Part shown: positions 1 through 11,625 of the stretch, in pieces
How the letters are laid out: every line of letters begins with the position of its first letter
How positions within the stretch are numbered: position 1 is the stretch's first letter
Origin: Hippopus hippopus
Taxonomy: Eukaryota; Mollusca; Bivalvia; Cardiida; Cardiidae
DNA length: 64,000 bases
Direction: 5' to 3'
NCBI GenBank assembly: GCA_946811185.2
Contig: OX328107.1
Location: 8,707,565-8,771,564 of the forward strand
Program-made: the position numbers and the translations under genes
Notes under the pieces: generated by a model
What the model was told of the DNA's origin: nothing
The model's database searches: none
Seen by the model: the letters and a program-made list of their open reading frames with translations, nothing else

Positions 1-1214
1 AATACAGCTACTCCACATTTGTGGAGAAAACACTCTCTAGCCTTAACCAAATTCAGCTCTGTATATAGCTGACTTCCGAAAAAATATTGTTTTCAATTAT
101 ACTTTTCACTTTCCATGCAAAATAATATGCATTTTCACGCTAGATGAATGAATTTTAATTCATAATATGAACTTTCTAAAAATCATTGGCCTAAATTTTC
201 CAAAGTCCAAATTTTGTAATTTCACTCAAAACTTCAAGGGCCCCAGGCTGTGAAGGCAATAAATCCCTGCTTTCCTCTCCCCCCCGTCATTGGCATGCCC
301 CCCCCAGAACATGAGGTATTAATTCAGTCCTGGCCAGCACACAGCTGCAACAGAGTCTAACACTGTGTCAATCTACTGCTGCATCTCAGACAGGAGTGTT
401 GATAATCAACAGTATGCGGGCCAACATTTTGTCCTCGCCACCGGAAGACATATTTGCAGGTTTATCCCAAACCGAGCAAATAAGATCGCTACCACAGGCA
501 GTATTAGCCAGAATTGCTCCACTTTGCATGCACATCCAAAATCCCATGGCAATCCAGCGAACACAAAGCGACGAATTGGTCTTTCTCCTTGGTAGAATGC
601 AAACAAACATGTCTGACTTGCGTATGTAATCACGTCGGATCCATCATCTTTGAGCGCTGAAATCGCCTCGGCTAGGGACGATGCAACACCTCTGCCACCA
701 GTAAAGTAACTGGTGTTTACTTCGGAGACAATACACAATTCAATCGCTTGCCTGTATTTAGTCCAGTGGTCCTGATGTTAAGGATATCAGCTACTCTCTG
801 CAAACGGTGACTATCCTCCATCTCAGGCTTACCGGAAGAGACTCTAGTTCCACCCGCGACGTCACAGTAAACTCGGCAATCTCTGGAAACTTGCGGGGAA
901 ACCCCCAGTAGACTGACCTAAATCCACTACACAAGTATTAACTCCGGCACCCTTAGGTGTATCACAGTAGTGTTAAAAAGGGCTGTAAGCCTGTATATAT
1001 GCAAATGCAGCGAGATATTTGGCCATAGTTTAAGCAGTTGAAGTGTGACTTGAATTTGTTTCACTTATTAAATTGCTGCACCTTTCTATTTACTGTATGT
1101 ATGTATACTGCCATTAATTTGTTTCATTGATGTACCTTGGAAGTCAGTTTGATTTTTCCCAATTTGGCCAAAATCGCACTTGAATTTCCCAAAATGAAAG
1201 GCTAAGGTCCCTTC
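1..1214. other. No firm gene; coding-like stretch at 396-740
   Basis: Mostly AT-rich non-coding DNA. Between about 360 and 740 open frames exist on both strands: plus 396-629 with ILSSPPEDIFAGLSQTEQIR, minus 738-406 with YFTGGRGVASSLAEAISALK. Either could be a decayed exon or transposon fragment; no splice sites or homology were recognised. Confidence 0.3.
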
Positions 1215-1378
1215 CCAGTTTTTGGAAAAAAAGCCCTGGTTTGTCTTGACAGAGTAGAAAACAGTGTGGGAAAAGGAGAAAATGCTGGTTACCAGCATTT
1301 TCTCCTTTACCCACAATGTTTTCAAAGCCTTCTTTTTCAGGGTCGTTAAAACTTGGGAATGTGTGGTAAAGGATTAAC
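1215..1378 (+). mobile_element. MITE family A, 5' truncated
   Basis: AGAGTAGAAAACAGTGTGGG, the palindromic core, and an end TGTGGTAAAGGATTAA. Confidence 0.8.
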
Positions 1379-1454
1379 GTGTTGTCTGGTAGTGCACTGG
1401 GTTTGGAAAAGTTCAAGATTTCATAATGTGGTAAAAGGTAAAACATCAAACATT

Positions 1455-2028
1455 GTAGTGTCTGTGGTCGTGAGGTAGAGAATTGGCCTCATAACCATAA
1501 GGTCCGCCGTTCTATACCCAGGAGCCGATATCAGCTTTGGAGTTTTTTACTGGCCCACACATTCGGCGCGAGTACTGGTGTAGTTCCAAGGAAGCAGAAT
1601 CAATCACATATCCTCCCTTGTTTTCAGTGTAATATATCCATTACGAATTTTCTTATCTGATACACGTTTACTATCACAATTGTGTGACATTGTTTTTGAT
1701 GTCATTTTGTACATATTTCATAGAAGTGAATGGTTTTATGGATATTACCGCGGGTGCATCTATAGATAGTTTTGCATCCTCTGATCTAAAATTTGTGAAA
1801 TTTCGTCATGTGATAAAAATAATCTGACACTTGTTGGCGTTTGTGTTAAAATTTTATTAAACTCGTCCAGAAAAAATGTTACTAAGCTCGCCAAAGGCTG
1901 GCTTAATAACATTTTACCCTAGACTCGTTTAATGAAATTTTATCTCAAACACCAACTCATGTCAGATCCTATATATAAGTTGTAAGAACTTGTTTCTCAA
2001 TCGATGCAAAATAAATATGTTTAAACAA
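1455..2028 (+). mobile_element. SINE family S3 with a nested insertion
   Basis: tRNA-like head (GTCTGTGGTCGTGAGGTAGAG ... B-box-like TTCTATACCC) and tail CTCAATCGATGCAAAATAAA; flanked by AAACATCAAACATT (1441-1454 and 2029-2042). About 360 bp at 1607-1972, containing a foldback with TCTGACA near both ends, interrupts the consensus. Confidence 0.8.
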
Positions 2029-2229
2029 AAACATCAAACATTAAGCCATGTAAATGCTGATCTGACTCAGAAGCAAGAGTTCGATCAATGGATCTAATAT
2101 TTCTGTAAATGCAAGCTGTCACAAGTGAACAATAAAAGAGAACCTGTTTTGCATTCTGGGTAATTTTGTTAGGTAATGATGCAGAGAGTATATTAGACGT
2201 AATGAAGTGGCTCCACCCATTAAGCTTTA

Positions 2230-2457
2230 TTAACTCTTTACCAAATGACAAAATTTTAGACTTGTCCAAATTGATAGCATTTGCAGACGACCATTTAAAT
2301 GTGGCTCAAAAGATGGAACATGTCTTTGATAGAGTAGAAAACATTGTGGGAAAAGGAGAAAATGCTGGTTATCAGCATTTTCTCCTTCTCCCACAATGTT
2401 TTCAAAAGCCTTCTCTGTCAGGGTCGTTAAAACTTGGGATTGTGTGGTAAAGGGTTG
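2230..2457 (+). mobile_element. MITE family A
   Basis: TTAACTCTTTACCAAATGAC start, palindromic core GGAGAAAATGCTGGTTATCAGC, end GGTAAAGGGTTGAA. TTAA at the borders suggests piggyBac-type mobilisation. Confidence 0.85.
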
Positions 2458-2628
2458 AAACAAATTTATGGACTTACTTGTTGGTAGGTTGATATTTGAA
2501 AAATCCTTCACTTTAATTGCATATACAGACTTAAAGAAAAATATGCAAAATGCAGAAATCATCAAGACTTGCTTCTCAATTTTCTTGAATAATTATATCA
2601 TTAAATAAGATTATGACTGTATAATGAA

Positions 2629-3090
2629 TTGCCGAGCCCTGGTTGTGCAGTCGGTAGCAAACAGGACTCGAGAATAGGGGGATGCTGGTTCAATCCCCGG
2701 CTTGGCCAATTTCTTTCCAAGGATTGATGACAGTCATTGCGACAGGATTCATTCCTCTCTCACCGTTTAGGGTTTTCCATGACCCCCTGTTTCTTTGAAT
2801 TTTGACCTTCCAAATTTTCAAAATGAGCCCTAAAATTTATATGTGTGCCTTTTTTTATTCATTTGAAGGGGTCAAATGGCCCCCCCAAATGGGAAGTCAA
2901 GGGAAAACCCTGCTGCTGATTATTGTTTTGACGATGGTTATTTGGGAAAGCAGCCAGTGGCTTGGAAAGAATATTATGCGGAGTACTGGTAAAAGAAACT
3001 CCAGGAAAGCATGGATAGGTGCACCGTCCACCCCGGTATAACTGAAATAATGTTGAAAATGGCATTAAACACCACAATAAAATCAGTCAA
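2629..3090 (+). mobile_element. SINE family S1 with a nested insertion
   Basis: tRNA-like head GCCGAGCCCTGGTTGTGCAG with B box GGTTCAATCCCC. The 3' part ends GAAAATGGCATTAAACACC. Approximate duplication TATAATGA. A ~145-bp piece with AGGGTTTTCC and its complement at the ends (about 2767-2912) interrupts it. Confidence 0.75.
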
Positions 3091-3269
3091 TTATAATGAT
3101 TCCAAATTTTTTTATGTTGACTATCACCCAAGAAATGTGGTAGGACCTATTTAATATTTGTACTTCAATTGAGTTAGAGAATAATAGAACAGAAATTTAC
3201 CCTACCATTTTGTCTTCTGTCAGATTTGAAAATGTGTGATGTAATTCCAACATAGGTTGATACAAATAA

Positions 3270-3511
3270 GCCATGCTCTGGCAAAAAGGGCTTAATGCAT
3301 CATCATGATGCATTATACCAAGCAAGTCATCACATCCATTTTTTGTCAAACAGCAACTGAATCACGAGGTAGAATGGTTCTTGGACATGCAGAAAATTCA
3401 TAAAGATAGCAAAGACTTTTGACCTATGTCAGCCTGCATGGAAGCGCAGGCTGATATGAGTCAATACTTATTGTAAATGCATTAAGCCCCCTATTCACAG
3501 AGCATGGCTCA
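3270..3511 (+). mobile_element. MITE family C
   Basis: GCCATGCTCTGGCAAAAAGG to CACAGAGCATGGCTCAAA; inner GCATTAAGC/GCTTAATGC. A second, diverged copy lies at about 3676-3852. Confidence 0.75.
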
Positions 3512-3949
3512 AATTTAATTTTTGTTGATATGTCAGAAAAAAACGATTGTCTCATCACAAGTATTGATTCCTTATTGATTGACTTATTTGTTGGTAGGTT
3601 GAAACTTGAAAAATCCTTCACTTTAATTGCATAAACAGACTTAAAAGAAAAATATACGAAATACAGAAATCATAAAGACAACCAAGTCATCACATGATTA
3701 TTGATCCATAAAATCCGTTTTTGTCAAACACCAACTAAATCATGAGATAGAATGGTCCTTGGACATGCAGAAACTTTGTAAAGATAGCAGACACGTTTGA
3801 CCTATGTCAGCCTGCATAGATGCATTCAGCCCCCTTTTCACAGAGCATTGCGCAAATTTTATTTTGTAAACCTGTCAAAAAAAAAAGCAATTGTCTCATC
3901 ACAATTATCGACTCTTCTTTGAGGAAAAGGAAAAGCTGGTCTTGTGAAG

Positions 3950-4164
3950 TTAACCCTTTTCTTACTAAATAAGTGAAATAAAACTTTCAAGCCAATCATA
4001 AGTAAAACCCAAATGTTGCTATTTCAAAGGTATTTTTTTGGGAAAGATATCTCCTTGTCTGACAGTGTAGATCCAAGATCAAACTGCACGTTCTGTGCAG
4101 TCTGATTTTGATCTACACTGTCGGCAAAAGGTCCTTGAGTCGCGCCAAGCGGCCAAAAGGTTAA
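3950..4164 (+). mobile_element. MITE family B
   Basis: TTAACCCTTTTCTTACTAAA to GGCCAAAAGGTTAA; internal hairpin GACAGTGTAGATCCAAGATC ... GATCTACACTGTCGG. Confidence 0.8.
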
Positions 4165-4644
4165 AATCAGAGAGGACTATATTTTTGAGTGGATATTCAC
4201 AATTTATCAGGAGTAATTAGGGTGGTAGACTTGAGTATACAAACTGAATGTTGCTGCTTGAGAAAATTTGGATACTGAACATAAATAATTGTGAAATAAG
4301 ATCTTCGCTTTCATCTGCAGTTTCCTTTTTCTAGCGTAGCTAAACATGCTGGCTTTTGACCTACTTTTTGGTATTGATAACAAATGAATAAATAGAAATT
4401 TGTGATTGGTCCAAAATGTAGGTCTACATGTTTATTTTCAGAGCCCCCGACTATTTGCTAGCATTACGCCAACTATCTTTATTCAAAGATATTTCTTGTT
4501 CTTAATCCAAACATCTTCTGAACCTTTTAGATGGCTAAGTGAAGTTAATACAGTCACATTGAAGTTTCATGTAAGCAGGTTTTGTTTTGGAAAGTTTTAT
4601 GTAGAAATATGTAGGAATATTGATCATTCGAATTAAAAAACGAG

Positions 4645-4850
4645 TTTTTGCTCATTTCCAAACTGCATAATTTTAGATTTGTCCAAGCTGAAAGCATTTG
4701 CAGACAAAAGTTAGATGTTGCTCAAAACATGGGTTTTGTCTCTGAAAGGGTAGAAATCAATGTAGGAGAAGGAGAAAATGCTGGTTACCAGCATTTTCTA
4801 CTTCTCCCACATTGAATTTCAAAGCTTTCCTTTTCAGGGTAGAACAGAAG
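4645..4850 (+). mobile_element. MITE family A, degenerate
   Basis: TTTAGATTTGTCCAAGCTGA, core AATGCTGGTTACCAGCATTT, then a lost right end. Confidence 0.7.
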
Positions 4851-5119
4851 GACTGGTTTTCAACATTTAGATTTTGCAACAATTATCCATATTTCTGCTA
4901 ATTGTGGGAATTTTTAATTTTAGAATACATTTTAGATGTTTTTAGAGTAATACATTTAGAACATTATATATCCAACAATAGAATTGGTGCAGACTGTTTC
5001 TGGAGCACACTACTTTCAGTTAAGTACTGCACAGTTTAGATCCAAGATAAATCTGCAAGTTTTTTGAAATCTTGACTAGTTTTGTCCCCTTGAAGCAAAA
5101 CTGACATTGTGTCTGGTGA

Positions 5120-5573
5120 TTAGATCCTCTTCCAGGCGACAATATTTTATACTCGTCCAGATTAAAAAAATAAAATGTGGCTCATTCTAACGGGATTTGC
5201 CCCGCCCGGGTGGCTCAGTGGTGAGCGTGTCGGACTCATGACCTGGTGGTTGTGAGTTCGATACCCGGTTGAGGTGAACTTTCTTTCCGGCGTATTTTCG
5301 CCTCTCACCTCTGCTGAAGCATGTGAGAAAAGTAGTCGGTGGCTTTGGAAAGAAAGTTGTGTTAGTACTGGTGTGAGAAAGCCAGGAAACACATGTGCGT
5401 CACCGACCGCCATGATATGACCTTAGCTGTTAAAGTGGCGTTAAACCCCAATACAACCAATCTAACGGGATTTGCCAGTGAGGGTGTAGAAAGAGTTGTG
5501 GGAAAAGAAGAAACTGCTGGTTACTACAACATTTCCAGAAACCTTTTGTTTCCAAGGTTGTTTAACCCATTAG
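5120..5573 (+). mobile_element. MITE family A split by an S2 SINE
   Basis: TCTTCCAGGCGACAATATTT ... AATGTGGCTC before the SINE, and GGTGTAGAAAGAGTTGTGGG ... core after it. Confidence 0.75.
5202..5460 (+). mobile_element. SINE family S2, inside a family-A MITE
   Basis: tRNA-like head with A box GTGGCTCAGTGGT and B box GAGTTCGATACCC, a conserved middle (CTTTCCGGCGTATTTTCGCC) and a tail CAATACAACCAA. Flanked by an exact 16-bp duplication TCTAACGGGATTTGCC (5186-5201 and 5461-5476). Confidence 0.9.
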
Positions 5574-5757
5574 CAAAGATTCCTAACAACTAAAGAAAGA
5601 ATGCTTTTGAAAAAATTGTAGGAAAAGGAGAAAATGCTTTGCAGTACCCTGCTACCCATTCTCAGCCAAATTTTATCACTTTAGATGCATCCAATTTGTT
5701 GTTGTTTGTAAATGCTTTCAATATGGACAAGTCTAAAATTAGTAGCTTGGTAAAGAG

Positions 5758-5986
5758 TTAACCCTTTACCAAACAATCCCTGGTTTTTACGACCCTGAGA
5801 TACAAACCTTTTGAAAACATTGTGGGAAAAGGAGAAAATGCTGGTAACCAGCATTATCTCCTTTTCCCACATTGTTTTCTGCCCTGCTGGAAACCAATTT
5901 CAATTTTTGAGTTACGTTTATTTTGTCGTCTGAAAGTGCTTTCAATTTGGACCAGTCTAAAATTTTGTAGTTTGGTAAAGAGTTAA
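5758..5986 (+). mobile_element. MITE family A
   Basis: TTAACCCTTTACCAAACAAT to TTTGGTAAAGAGTTAA, complete, sharing its last TTAA with the next copy. Confidence 0.88.
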
Positions 5987-6211
5987 CTCTTTACCACACA
6001 GCAATATTTCACACTAATCCACATTAAGGGAATTCACTGAGGACAATTTACATGTTTTTTAAATGATTACACCTGTTCTTGAATAGGTAGAAAACATTGT
6101 GGGAAAAGGAGAAAATGCTGGTTACCAGCATTTTCTCCTTTTCCCACAATGTTTTCTAAAGCCTTCTTTCTCAGGGTAGTTAAAAGTAGGGATTGTGTGG
6201 TAAAGGGTTAA
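5983..6211 (+). mobile_element. MITE family A, abutting copy
   Basis: Starts at the TTAA that ends the previous copy. Divergent left half; intact palindromic core and TGTGGTAAAGGGTTAA end. Confidence 0.85.
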
Positions 6212-6289
6212 ACATTAGATTGTTGTTGATGGTAAAGGATAAAGAATAGGTGAAAGATTCATCAATCAAAGGTGACTTCTTGATACTTT

Positions 6290-6519
6290 TTAACTCTTTA
6301 CCAAACGACAAAATTATAGACTGGTCCAAATTGAAACCATTTGCAGACAACAAAATAAATGTGACTGAAAAAGTGAAATTTGGTTTGGGAAGGGTAGAAA
6401 ACATTGTGGTAAAAGGAGAAAATGCTGGTTACCAGCATTTTCTCCTTTTCCCACAATGTTTTCAAAAGGCGTTTTTCTCAGGTTCGTGAAAACTCGGGGA
6501 TTGTTTGGTAAAGGGTTAA
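6290..6519 (+). mobile_element. MITE family A
   Basis: TTAACTCTTTACCAAACGAC to TTTGGTAAAGGGTTAA with the full core. Confidence 0.88.
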
Positions 6520-6636
6520 AAGAAATTTACATAAAAAATTTTCAATAAATGCCATCGAATGAAGTCGTAATTAGCATAATTGCATAATTTGATGGAAATG
6601 ACTTCACCTAGGAGTCTTGCATTTTACATACGGAAT

Positions 6637-7124
6637 TAACCATTTACCAAACAATCCTCTGAGCCTCGATAGCTCAGTCGGTAGCGTACAGGACTTGAGA
6701 ACAGGGGGTCGCAGGTTTGATCCCCGGTTCGGCCATTATCCTTCCAAGGATAAATGATAGTCATTAGGACAGGATTCATTCCTCCCTCACTGCTGACTGG
6801 TGTTTCGATGAGCAGCCAGTGGCTTGGAAAGAATATTGTGCAGAGTACTGATAAAAGAAACTCCAGGAAAGCATGAATAGGTGCACTGGTCGCTGGGATA
6901 TAACTGAAATAATGTTGAAAACGGCATTATGTAAACACCAATCAATCAATCAATCAACCAAGCAATCCATGTTTTAATCAATGACCCTGAGAAAAAAGGC
7001 TTTTTAAAACATTATCAAAGACAAAAATCCTGTTTTGAGCAATGTTGAAATTACTGGTATCATCTGCAAGGCCTGTACCGGTACTTTAGATTTTAATATG
7101 TACTGTTGTGTGGTGAGGAGTTAA
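6637..7124 (+). mobile_element. MITE family A split by an S1 SINE
   Basis: TTAACCATTTACCAAACAAT at left; after the SINE, AATGACCCTGAG and a degraded right half ending GGTGAGGAGTTAA. Confidence 0.75.
6660..6952 (+). mobile_element. SINE family S1, inside a family-A MITE
   Basis: Head GAGCCTCGATAGCTCAGTCG, B box GGTTTGATCCCCGG, tail (CAAT)n. It splits a family-A MITE; the flanks CCAAACAATCC and CCAAGCAATCC look like its target duplication. Confidence 0.8.
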
Positions 7125-7858
7125 TACCAATCCTTGACTGCAATGCTTTAGATAATCTTTAAAGATGCCCGTCTACAGCCGGTGAGCAAAAACGCTGTTA
7201 AATTTCAAACAATTTAGAATGGTACAGAAATCAGTCCTTTGTGTAAACATGGATAAATTACTGACATATATGGCGTACTTGAAAAAAAAAAACTCGGAGA
7301 TTTGTATTAGAAACCGAATATTGGTCAGAAGAAAACTGGCTGACGATCGGAGCTGTAAACAATGGCGGTGCGTCACGGAAATTCATCGTTGGTTTCCGCC
7401 TAGAGTCGGATACGTTGTAATTTGCATATATAGGCCGCGACCTCCGTCTGAAAATCGAGTCTGCAACAGAGAAGCCTCCATTTTCCTTTGTTTACCTCAT
7501 TAGACACAGGGCAAAGGTCAAATATAGTCACGTGACAGAATGCATGATCATCATACAAATCTACCCGAGTGTATAATGGACATATCGAAATCTTCGATTC
7601 AAAAATCGGAAACGACGAGTCTGTTTACATGGAAGGCCGCAACTCAGCGAAATGCATTTTCTATCGACTGTAATCTAAGCAACCTTGCAACCGTGAGGCA
7701 CAATATTTGGCATGAAGATATGAGAATGACTATAGTTTGATAAAATAAAGACAAAATGAGTTAAAACTGGCTGAAAATGAGTATCAAGGCCTCTTTAATA
7801 TTGAAGAAACTAAAAAAAGATATGACAAGAGTCCCTGAACAGTTGTGAGAAATTCTGG
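7125..7858. other. No gene recognised
   Basis: Open frames of 94 and 66 codons occur without domains. Weak TTAAAGATGCC/GGCCTCTTTAA ends (about 7160 and 7795) might mark an old MITE, but arms diverge at once. Confidence 0.3.
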
Positions 7859-8087
7859 TTAACCTTTTATCACACAGTCCCAAGTCTTAGCCATCCTGAA
7901 AGAGAATGCTTTTGAAAACATTTTTGGGAAAATGAGAGAATGCTGGTAACCAGCATTTTCTCCTTTTCCCACAATGTTACCTACCCTGCCTCAGACTAGC
8001 CTATCCTTTGTGCCACATTTTACTTGTCATCTGCAAATGCTTTCAATTTGGACCAGCCTAAAATCTTAACATTTGGGAAAAGGTTAA
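7859..8087 (+). mobile_element. MITE family A
   Basis: TTAACCTTTTATCACACAGT to TTTGGGAAAAGGTTAA with the palindromic core at about 7930-7980. Confidence 0.85.
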
Positions 8088-8217
8088 TCACATCTCAATT
8101 TTCAAATTGTATAAATCAACCTTTTACTGGAAATAGGTCATCTTTCTGTCTGTTACAGTATGCAATTTTGTGTCACATCTTCTCACCCTACAGTTTTTGA
8201 CTAAATTGGCTGAGACT

Positions 8218-8446
8218 TTAACTCTTTACCAAACGACAAAATGTTAGACTGGTCCAAATCGAAAGCATTTGCAGACAACAAAATAAAAGTGACTGAAAAT
8301 TTGAAATTTGTTCAGGGAAGGGAAGAAAACATTGTGGGAAAAGGAGAAAATGCTGGTTACCAGCATTTTCTACTTTTCCCACAATGTTTTAAGAAGGCTT
8401 CTTTCTCAGGGTCATTAAAAGTCGGGATTGTGTGGTAAAGGGTTAA
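8218..8446 (+). mobile_element. MITE family A
   Basis: TTAACTCTTTACCAAACGAC to TGTGGTAAAGGGTTAA; shares its final TTAA with the next copy. Confidence 0.88.
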
Positions 8447-8670
8447 GCCTTTACCCCACAATATTGAGTTTTAACAACCCTGATGGAGAAAGCTTTTGAA
8501 AACAGTGTGAAAAAGGAGAAAATGCTGGTTACCTGCATTTTCTCCTTTTCCCACAATGTTTTCTACCCCATCGCAGACCAATCTCACAATTTGAGCCTAA
8601 TCTGATTTGTTGTCTGCAAGTGTTTAGAATTTGGACTAGTCTAAAATCTTGTTGTTTGGTTAAGAGTTAA
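8443..8670 (+). mobile_element. MITE family A, abutting copy
   Basis: TTAAGCCTTTACCCCACAAT to TTTGGTTAAGAGTTAA. Confidence 0.85.
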
Positions 8671-9146
8671 GTAAAACCTTCCTGCCATTGGAATATGTGC
8701 ACCTGCAATTTTCAGTGTGATTGCAATGGTTACCTACCAAGGAAGTAATGGTCCCTGGAATTTTGTTCAGATTGAGTGACAAGGCACATTTCATTTGTCT
8801 TTGACAGTTGTTTGAAAAAAAAAAAGAAGACATTTTACAGTGGCCAATGACAAAGTTGCAATCTTTTCCAATTTTGTCGTCTGCAATTTTACACTGGAAA
8901 AGTCTAAATTCTTTGTTCTGGTGAAGGGTCAAACCTCTTTTTCTACTTAATCGTCAGCATTATCAACAACCATGAAAATATAGGGTTGCAGAATATTGTT
9001 GTTTTTTATCATAAATAAATCACATGCCTACACTGGTTACATAAATAATTAGATGTGGTTATCTATAAATCATTATGTAACAAAAACACATAAATTTTGC
9101 ATACAAGTGGGTTGGAATGGAGGTTCGTTAGACATGTTCAACGCTG

Positions 9147-9374
9147 AACCATTTACCAAACAATCCCGACTTTTTACGACCCTGAGAAAGAAGCCTTCTG
9201 AAAACATTGTGAGGATAGGAGAAAATGCTGGTATCCAGCATTTTCCCCTTTTCCTATACTGTTTTCTTCCTTTTCCAAAACAAATTTCAAATTTTCGGTC
9301 ACTTTTATTTTGTCGTCTGCAAATGCTTTTAATTTGGACCAGTCTAAAACTTTGTCGTTTGGTAAAGAGTCAAT
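9147..9374 (+). mobile_element. MITE family A
   Basis: CCATTTACCAAACAATCCC to TTTGGTAAAGAGTCAA; terminal TTAA mutated on both sides. Confidence 0.82.
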
Positions 9375-9512
9375 GAATATCATTCTGTTTTAGTTGCTTG
9401 AACATAGTTTGACTAGCATGTCCTACAAACAACTTTTGAACAAGACAAAAAATCATTATAGTATCGAAGTATATAAGAAACACTGTAGAATCAAAAATAA
9501 TCACTAACCATT

Positions 9513-9741
9513 TTAACCCTTTACTGCACAATGCCAAATTTTAACAACCCTGGAAACGAAGCCTTTTGAAAACATTGTGGGAAGAGGAGAAAATGGTGGT
9601 AACCAGCATTTTTTCCTTTTCCCACAATGTTTTCTACCCTATCAAAGAAAAATTGCACCATTTGAGCCACACTGAAATTTTCTTCTGCAAATGCTTTCAA
9701 TTTGGACAAGGCTAAAATTTTGTCGCCTGGTAAAGGGTTAA
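9513..9741 (+). mobile_element. MITE family A
   Basis: TTAACCCTTTACTGCACAAT to CCTGGTAAAGGGTTAA. Confidence 0.88.
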
Positions 9742-9841
9742 ATTGCATATCTTGTCTTATTCTAGAATTAAAAGTGAAAACTTGTTCATTACAAACTCGG
9801 GTGAATAAGTTAAGGCTAATAAGGTTTTCTTGCTCTTATCT

Positions 9842-10070
9842 TTAACTCTTTACCAAACAACAAAATTTTAGACTGGTCCAAACTGAAAGCACTTGCAGAC
9901 GACAAAATAAACGTAACTCAAAAATTGAAATTTGTTTCGAGCAGGGTAGAAAACATTGTGGGAAGAGGAGAAAATGCTGGTTACCAGCATTTTCTCCTCT
10001 TCCCACGATGTTTTCAAAAGGCTTCTATCTCAAGGTTGTAAAAACCAGGGATTGTTTGGTAAAGGGTTAA
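9842..10070 (+). mobile_element. MITE family A
   Basis: TTAACTCTTTACCAAACAAC to TTTGGTAAAGGGTTAA; core arms nearly perfect. Confidence 0.88.
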
Positions 10071-10412
10071 GAAGGTATTGCATATGGATTCTTTGGTCTA
10101 GATTTCAGGGTAATATGAATAAAGTATATTGTTTATTTAGGGTTTTTTTTTGCACTTACATGTAAAGTGACATGTGAGAACATGACTTCCTTCTTCAATA
10201 TTTATCATGCATACATCTGTATGAGCCATGCTCTGTGAAAAGGGGGCTTAATGCATCTGCGAAAAGTATCGACCCAGGTCAGTCTGCGTAGTCTGTACAG
10301 ACTGACATACGTCAATACTTTTTGCTGTTTGTAAATTTTCTGCATGTTTTAGGACCCCAGTTCCTCATGATTCAGTTTGTTCTTAGAAAAACTGGATTTT
10401 ATGGATTGTTAA

Positions 10413-10640
10413 TCAACCCTTTACCAGACGATAAAATTTTGGCCTTGTCCAAATTGAAAGCGTTTGCAGACGACAAAGTCAGTGTTACTTAAATTATGAA
10501 ATTTGTCTTTCAAAGGATAGAAAGCATTGTGGGATAAGGAGAAAATGCTGCTTACCAGCATTTTCTCCTTATCCTACAATGTTTTCCAAAGCCTTCTCCC
10601 TCAAGGTCGTTAAAAGTCGGCATTATGTGGTAATAATTCA
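10413..10640 (+). mobile_element. MITE family A nested in a family-C copy
   Basis: CAACCCTTTACCAGACGATA, palindromic core at 10530-10585, then TTATGTGGTAATAA where the next insertion interrupts it. Confidence 0.75.
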
Positions 10641-11170
10641 ATATTAGTTTTTTTCATGAACAATTGCGAGTTCTGATTGGCTGAAAAAAATTTTTCATAG
10701 CTCCATGAAAAAAAAAAATCAGCAGTGCCGGAACTACTTTTGCAATCAAACTAATGTAAACAAACATGTATACGAGATTTCATAATGTTTTTCGTTCTGA
10801 TTTTATATCGAGTCCGAAGTTCAAATTGCTAGCTGAATTTATTTTTTCTGAATACTAAAAAAAAAATCCAACAGTAAATTCAAAGAGACAGCTGAAAACT
10901 CATTGTTACTCTGTTGGATTTAAACAATCTTATTTTCAACTTAATTCTAGCGTATTGAACTTCTAATAATAAATCACTCAATCTGCAAATGTTCAATACT
11001 ATAATGACGTCATGAATTACGTCATTTTTACGTCATGAAGAAGCAGTTTTACCGCGCTATGAAATATCAATGAAAAGGACAGTAAATAAATACGCAATGT
11101 TGGATTTACAAAAAAAGAGCAGTTAGAATTATTTAAGTGCATACTTGTTGTCTGTGATATTGAATTATAA

Positions 11171-11320
11171 GGAATGAAGAGATTTTTTTTTGTTTTCATG
11201 GAGGTATGAAAAAAAAACCTAATCACACTTTTGTATGAAACTGCTTTGCAGTTTCATACAGTGTGATTAGGTTTTTTTTTCCATACGTCCATGAAAACAA
11301 AAAAAAATTCTCTTCATTCC
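11171..11320. repeat. Long inverted repeat, ~70-bp arms
   Basis: GGAATGAAGAGATTTTTTTT ... CCTAATCACAC folds on GTGTGATTAGG ... TCTCTTCATTCC, with TGAAACTGCTTTGCAGTTTCA at the centre. Part of an unclassified AT-rich insertion. Confidence 0.85.
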
Positions 11321-11404
11321 TTAAATGGGTTAAGTGATGACTTATGTGGTATAATACACCATGGAGAAGCATTAAACCCCCTTTTCCCAGAGTATAGCTC
11401 ATCT

Positions 11405-11625
11405 AATCTTTTCTAAACTCTTAACTAGACGACACAATTTTCGACACATCCAAAGAGAAAGTATAATCACAGATAGAAATGTGGCTCAAGTGATGATGTA
11501 CCTGAAGGAGTAGAAAACACTGTTGGAAAAGAAGAAACAGCGTTGCCCTTTTTTCCACAATGTTTGTGGAAAGAGCCTTCTTTTTCTAGGTCTTGAAAAG
11601 TTTGGGACTGTTTGGTAACAATTAA
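11405..11625 (+). mobile_element. MITE family A, degenerate
   Basis: ACTCTTAACTAGACGACACA, a shortened core, and TTTGGTAACAATTAA at the right. Confidence 0.65.

Larger units (their letters stand above)
10222..11403 (+). mobile_element. MITE family C carrying nested insertions
   Basis: Left end GAGCCATGCTCTGTGAAAAG; right end with TATAATACACCATGGAGAAG and GAGTATAGCTC. A family-A MITE starts at about 10413, and an AT-rich inverted-repeat element (about 10635-11325) lies within that copy's right end. Confidence 0.65.

Noticed and set aside
396..738. Host exon near the window start
   Set aside because: Competing open frames on both strands, no convincing splice sites and no recognised domain; kept only as a coding-like region.
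7157..7800. Possible TIR MITE with TTAAAGATGCC ends
   Set aside because: Only about a dozen bases match imperfectly and no target duplication was found.
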